From Streptomyces gardneri (lineage in GTDB: Bacteria > Actinomycetota > Actinomycetes > Streptomycetales > Streptomycetaceae), in NCBI RefSeq assembly GCF_006539185.1, contig NZ_BJMN01000023.1, positions 62,001 to 126,000 of the forward strand: 64,000 nucleotides of DNA, given 5' to 3'. Below are positions 60,718-64,000 of this stretch, one piece after another. The notes below the pieces were generated by a model, which made no database searches, had not been told where the DNA came from, and saw nothing but the letters and a program-made list of their open reading frames with translations. A program made the translations under genes and the position numbers. Positions within the stretch are counted from its first letter, which is position 1. Every line of letters begins with the position of its first letter.

Positions 60718-61629
60718 ATGCCCACATCCTTCAACCAGTCCGTCATCGACGAGTTCCGCGCGAACAGCGGCAAGGTCGGCGGCTACTTCGAGGGCGGCGA
60801 CCTGCTGCTCCTCACCACCACCGGCGCGCATTCCGGCGTTCAGCGCACCGTGCCCCTCGGGTACGTCCGCCACGGCGATCTGCTGATGGTCGTCGGATCG
60901 AATCTCGGGTCCGACCGGCACCCCGACTGGTTCCACAACCTGATGGCCCACCCGCAGGTCCGGGTGGAGCTCGGCGCCGAGGAGTTCGAGGCGCTCGCCG
61001 TCCCGGCCGAAGGCGCGCGCCGGGACCGGCTGTTCGCACACGTGGTGAGCAAGGAGCCCGGCTACGGCGAGTACCAGCGCAGCACCGCGCGCGTGCTGCC
61101 GGTCGTGGTCCTGGAGCCCGATACGACCTCGGCGGACGAGGGCCCCTCCGAGGTCGCGAACCTCGCCGACAAGCTGATGGAGGTCCACGTCTGGCTCCGC
61201 GGCCAGTTGGGACGCGTACGGGAGGAGGTCGAGACGCACTTCGCCGCGCGGGCGGCGCACCGGGGCCCGGGCGAGCCGCCGGCGCCGGGGCTCGGGCTCC
61301 AGATCCGGCAGCGGTGCCTCGCGTTCTGCCAGTCGCTGGAGTTCCACCACACGAGCGAGGACGCCCATCTGTTCCCCGGCATCGAGGCCCATCACCCGCA
61401 CCTCGCCGACGTCTTCGAGCGGCTCCGCGCCGAACACCGCACCGTCGCCCGCCTCCAGCGGGAGCTGAGCGGGCATCTCACCGACATCGCCGGCGCGGAC
61501 CCCGAAGCGTTCCGCGGCGAACTGGAGCGGATGTCGACGGAGCTCACGGCTCACCTCGCCTTCGAGGAGGAGACGCTGCTGCCACTCCTCAAGGAGATCC
61601 CCTTCCCGCCCGCCGGCCCCGCCACCTGA
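60718..61629 (+). CDS. Fusion of deazaflavin-dependent nitroreductase and hemerythrin domain
   Basis: The 303-residue protein starts at ATG 60718 with GGAG upstream. Residues 1-130: DDN-family split barrel (GDLLLLTTTGAHSGVQRTVP, SDRHPDWFHNLMAHPQVRVE), probably binding F420. Residues 145-300: hemerythrin-type four-helix bundle with the iron ligands spread over MEVHVWLRGQL, EFHHTSEDAHLFPGIEA, RAEHRTV and LTAHLAFEEETLLPLL. The combination suggests an F420 enzyme coupled to a di-iron oxygen, NO or peroxide sensor or carrier. Confidence 0.85.
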   Translation: MPTSFNQSVIDEFRANSGKVGGYFEGGDLLLLTTTGAHSGVQRTVPLGYVRHGDLLMVVGSNLGSDRHPDWFHNLMAHPQVRVELGAEEFEALAVPAEGARRDRLFAHVVSKEPGYGEYQRSTARVLPVVVLEPDTTSADEGPSEVANLADKLMEVHVWLRGQLGRVREEVETHFAARAAHRGPGEPPAPGLGLQIRQRCLAFCQSLEFHHTSEDAHLFPGIEAHHPHLADVFERLRAEHRTVARLQRELSGHLTDIAGADPEAFRGELERMSTELTAHLAFEEETLLPLLKEIPFPPAGPAT

Positions 61630-61778
61630 TCCGACCCGCACGTCGGCGGATCGGTCTTTCCCGAGTCTTGTCCGGACTCTTGCCGTCCGCTGTACGGGTG
61701 TTGGACCGCCCGCCGCGAGAGTGACACCACCCGAACCGGTCCGCGTTCGGGTGACGTCCTCTCGCAGCAGGAGCCCCG

Positions 61779-62287
61779 ATGACACGCAAGTCCCGTATCC
61801 GCGCCGCCCTCGCCGCCTCGCTCGCCGTGGCGACGCTCGGCACCTTCGCCGCCGGGGTCGGCGTGGCCGGGGAGAACGACGACAAGCAGCGCGGCCGGGG
61901 CGGTGAGCGGGAGATCGCCGGCTCTTCGACCAGTGGAACGCGGCGCTCCTGACCGGTGACCCGAAGAAGGTCGCCGCCCGGTACGCCGAGGACGCCGTGC
62001 TGCTGCCGACCGCCTCCCCCCGGATCCGTACCAACCACGAGGAGATCACCGACTACTTCGCGCACTTCCTCCAGAAGAAGCCGCGGGGCGAGAAGCTGCG
62101 CTCCGTGATACACGTCCTCGACCGGAACTCGGCGCTCGACGCCGGGCTCTACCGCTTCCACCTCACCGACCCGCGAACGGGCGTCACCAAGGCGGTCGAC
62201 GCCCGCTACACCTACCAGTACGAGAAGCGCGACGGCCGGTGGCTGATCGTCAACCACCACTCCTCGGTGGTCCCGGCCGAGAGCTGA
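61779..62287 (+). pseudogene. Secreted NTF2/SgcJ-like protein, frameshifted
   Basis: ATG 61779 opens a signal-peptide-like N-terminus (RAALAASLAVATLGTFAAGV) and stops early. At about 61920 the homologous frame (LFDQWNAALLTGDPKKVAARYAEDAVLLP, in pieces) continues in another phase to 62287, ending QYEKRDGRWLIVNHHSS. One base is missing in GCCGGCTCTTC. The repaired protein would be an SgcJ/EcaC-type NTF2-fold domain, probably exported. Its 3' end overlaps the histidine kinase gene by 38 nt on the other strand. Confidence 0.78.
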
Positions 62288-63701
62288 TCCGCCGCGGCCC
62301 CTCGGCCGCCGTCCGCAGCCCGATCCGTACGCACAGGCCGCCGCCGGGCGCGTCCCGAAGCGCGACCCGGCCGCCGTCGTCCGTCACGAGTTGCTTGACG
62401 ATGGCCAGGCCCAGGCCTGAGCCCGTGCGGCCGGTCAGGCCCTGGCCGCGCCAGAACCGGTCGAAGGCGCGGGCCTGTTCGGCGGCGGACATACCGGGGC
62501 CCTGGTCGAGGACCTCGAGGACCTCGAGGACCGCCTCCTCCGGACCGCAGGCCTCCACCCGGACGGTGATCGTCCCCCGGTCGGGGGAGACCTCCAGGGC
62601 GTTGGAGAGGATGTTGTCGAGGACCTGGTCCAGGTTGCCGGGCCCGGCGAGCACCCGGGGCCCCTCCTCGGCCGTCCCGGTGAAGGCGATCGTCACCCCA
62701 CGCTCGTCGGCGGCCGGCCGCCACACGTTCAGCCGGTCCTCGACGAGTTCGCGCAGGGCGAGCGGCTCGGGAGCGGCCACCTTGGCCTCGGCCCTGGCAA
62801 GCACCAGCAGACCACTGACGAGCCGGCTCATCCGGACGACCTCGGCGGTCGCCTGGTCGACGTCCTCCCGGACGAAGTCGTCGTCGACGCCGTCGGCGAT
62901 GTTGTCGAGCGCGAGCCGCAGCGCGGTCAGCGGGGTACGCAGCTGGTGCGAGGCGTCCGCGACGAAGATGCGCTGCGAGGCGACCAGGGTGTCGAGGCGT
63001 TCGGCGCCCTGGTTGAGCGTCCGCGTCTCCCTCGGTCCCGTGACGGGTGAGCGGGCCGTCAGATCACTGTCCCCGAACCGGCTGGCCATGTCGTTGAGTT
63101 GGCGCAGCGGTTTGGTCAGCAGCCGGGCCACGACGGCGCCGAGGCCGGCCGCGACCGCGAGCACGCCGATCGCGAGGATCGCCCGGAAGCCCCAGATCCG
63201 CCAGAGCCGGTCCGTCAGGTCGGCGGTCGCGTAACGGATGCGCACGGCGCCCACGATCCGCTCCTCCTCCCCCGCAGGACCCCGCGCCGCGTGCCGGCCC
63301 TCGTACACGGGCACGGTGAGCACCAGCTCCGGCCCCCAGACGAGCCGGGAGCCCCAGTCGACGGTGGTCACCCCGCGCCGCAGGGCGTCGCCGATCGCCC
63401 GGTCGCCGGCCGGGCTCGCGGGCAGCGGCAGCGGAGGCACCGCGCTCCTGCCGTCGGCGGCCACCACCTCCACCGTCCCCGGTGTCTCGTCCGCGTACGC
63501 CCCCGCCATCCGGGCGAGGGCCTGCCGGGCGGGCTCGTCCCCGTCGCCGAGCAGCAGCGCCATCGTGGTCGCCTCGCGCCGTACGGACTCCTCGGTTTCG
63601 CCCCGGAGTTGGGCGGTGAGCGTGAAGGCGACCGGCACGGTGAAGGCGGCGAGCGCGACGGCGACGAGCGCGACATAGCTGACGATCAGCCGTTTGATCA
63701 C
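62250..63701 (-). CDS. Two-component sensor histidine kinase
   Basis: The 483-residue kinase starts at GTG 63701, probably overlapping the response regulator gene. Two membrane helices (IVSYVALVAVALAAFTVPVA; AILAIGVLAVAAGLGAVVAR) enclose a sensor loop. Then HAMP, H-box VADASHQLRTPLTALRLAL, N-box LDNILSNALEVSP, G1 DQGPGM and G2 GSGLGLAIVKQL. A perfect triple 9-bp repeat (62506-62532) encodes VLEVLEVLD in the strand before the G1 box. The signal is unknown. Confidence 0.9.
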   Translation of the reverse strand: MIKRLIVSYVALVAVALAAFTVPVAFTLTAQLRGETEESVRREATTMALLLGDGDEPARQALARMAGAYADETPGTVEVVAADGRSAVPPLPLPASPAGDRAIGDALRRGVTTVDWGSRLVWGPELVLTVPVYEGRHAARGPAGEEERIVGAVRIRYATADLTDRLWRIWGFRAILAIGVLAVAAGLGAVVARLLTKPLRQLNDMASRFGDSDLTARSPVTGPRETRTLNQGAERLDTLVASQRIFVADASHQLRTPLTALRLALDNIADGVDDDFVREDVDQATAEVVRMSRLVSGLLVLARAEAKVAAPEPLALRELVEDRLNVWRPAADERGVTIAFTGTAEEGPRVLAGPGNLDQVLDNILSNALEVSPDRGTITVRVEACGPEEAVLEVLEVLDQGPGMSAAEQARAFDRFWRGQGLTGRTGSGLGLAIVKQLVTDDGGRVALRDAPGGGLCVRIGLRTAAEGPRRISSRPGPPRSGG

Positions 63702-64000
63702 GCGCCGTCCTCCGGGGCGCCGCGGGGCCGTCACCCGTCCCGTCCGGCGCGACGACCAGCCGGAATCCCACCCCGCGCACCGCCTCGATGGCGACGGCCC
63801 CGGCCAATTTCCGGCGCAGTCCCGCCACATGGACGTCCAGCGTCTTGGTCGGCCCGAACCAGTTGGCGTCCCAGACGGCCTCCATGATCTGCTCGCGGGA
63901 CATCAGCGCGCCCGGTTCCTCCGCGAGGAAGGCCAGCAGGTCGTACTCCTTCGGCGTCAGCGCCACCTCGGCGCCGTCCAGCCGCACCCGGCCGGCCTTG
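63698..64000 (-). CDS. OmpR-type response regulator, C-terminal part (continues beyond window)
   Basis: The visible part, entering at the right edge, is the winged-helix effector domain: VRLDGAEVALTPKEYDLLAF, EEPGALMSREQIMEAVWD, LDVHVAGLRRKLAGAVAIEA, VRGVGFRL. The receiver domain lies outside. In this frame there is no stop until 63064, deep inside the kinase gene, while the stop that overlaps the kinase start (TGA 63700-63698) is in another phase. A missing base at about 63720-63760 explains this. The end given is therefore the expected one. Confidence 0.75.

Noticed and set aside
63064..63697. Response regulator reading through into the kinase gene
   Set aside because: The overlap would exceed 600 nt in a frame with no domain match; a one-base deletion near the 3' end of the regulator gene is simpler.

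Overview
High GC content, frequent GTG starts, 4-nt GTGA/ATGA gene overlaps and families such as DUF6230/DUF6114, DUF6126, gluABCD, SigK/RskA-type sigma modules and nik-type nickel uptake point to an actinomycete, almost certainly a Streptomyces chromosome, probably toward an arm, since carbohydrate-active secreted enzymes, decayed genes and transfer scars are common. No rRNA, tRNA or CRISPR array was seen.

Layout. 1-2210: a secreted alpha-galactosidase (cut by the window edge) and a secreted SGNH/GDSL esterase, both ending in ricin-type lectin domains. 2211-21513: an accessory, partly decayed block between two truncated genes (a pirin remnant at 2490-2611 and a secreted protein cut at about 21000). 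It holds a broken GHKL ATPase, a formylglycine-generating enzyme and the Cys-type sulfatase it could activate, broken membrane, GAF and ATPase genes, IS5-type transposase debris, a diacylglycerol kinase fragment, and a regulon built around two cysteine-free ArsR-fold regulators. Four copies of a TTGCAGA-N4-TGCAA palindrome precede an RsbW-like/DUF6126 operon, each arsR gene (one leading a SulP transporter, flavin-fold protein, RsbW-like and STAS operon) and a PhnA/YjdM-like gene.

21631-27764: nickel/peptide-type ABC operon (nikABCDE-like) behind a Nur-box-like sequence. 27774-31101: two acyl-CoA dehydrogenases and a quinone oxidoreductase in one overlapping operon. 31119-33655: XRE-cupin regulator divergent from a thioredoxin-reductase-like flavoprotein, then a double-VOC protein. 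34304-37189: PIG-L deacetylase, SIS isomerase and GntR/LacI-type regulator, probably amino-sugar use. 37269-39754: proline-iminopeptidase-like hydrolase and a secreted GH5 glucanase. 39903-42225: glycine betaine/choline-type ABC transporter without a local ATPase. 42349-43637: VOC protein and nadE.

43766-51172: two sulfite-oxidase-fold molybdoenzymes around an NB-ARC ATPase, then a fasciclin lipoprotein divergent from a SigK-type ECF sigma and its RskA anti-sigma. Three promoters with the same 15-bp spacer (CCATCC/GCATCC/CCGTCC-N15-CCGAAT/CCGAAT/CCGAAG) tie the membrane molybdoenzyme, the fasciclin gene and sigK into one candidate SigK regulon. 51248-54485: gluABCD glutamate uptake. 54630-64000: alpha/beta hydrolase, cyclic-nucleotide-binding-fold protein, secreted proteins with a TetR regulator, DUF6230-DUF6114 pair, a carboxyltransferase, a deazaflavin-oxidoreductase/hemerythrin fusion, a frameshifted NTF2-like protein and a two-component system running off the edge.

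Several genes (FGE, membrane protein, RsbW-like, NTF2-like, response regulator, ATPase) look broken by single-base deletions. This may be real decay or systematic base-calling error, and should be settled before function is inferred.
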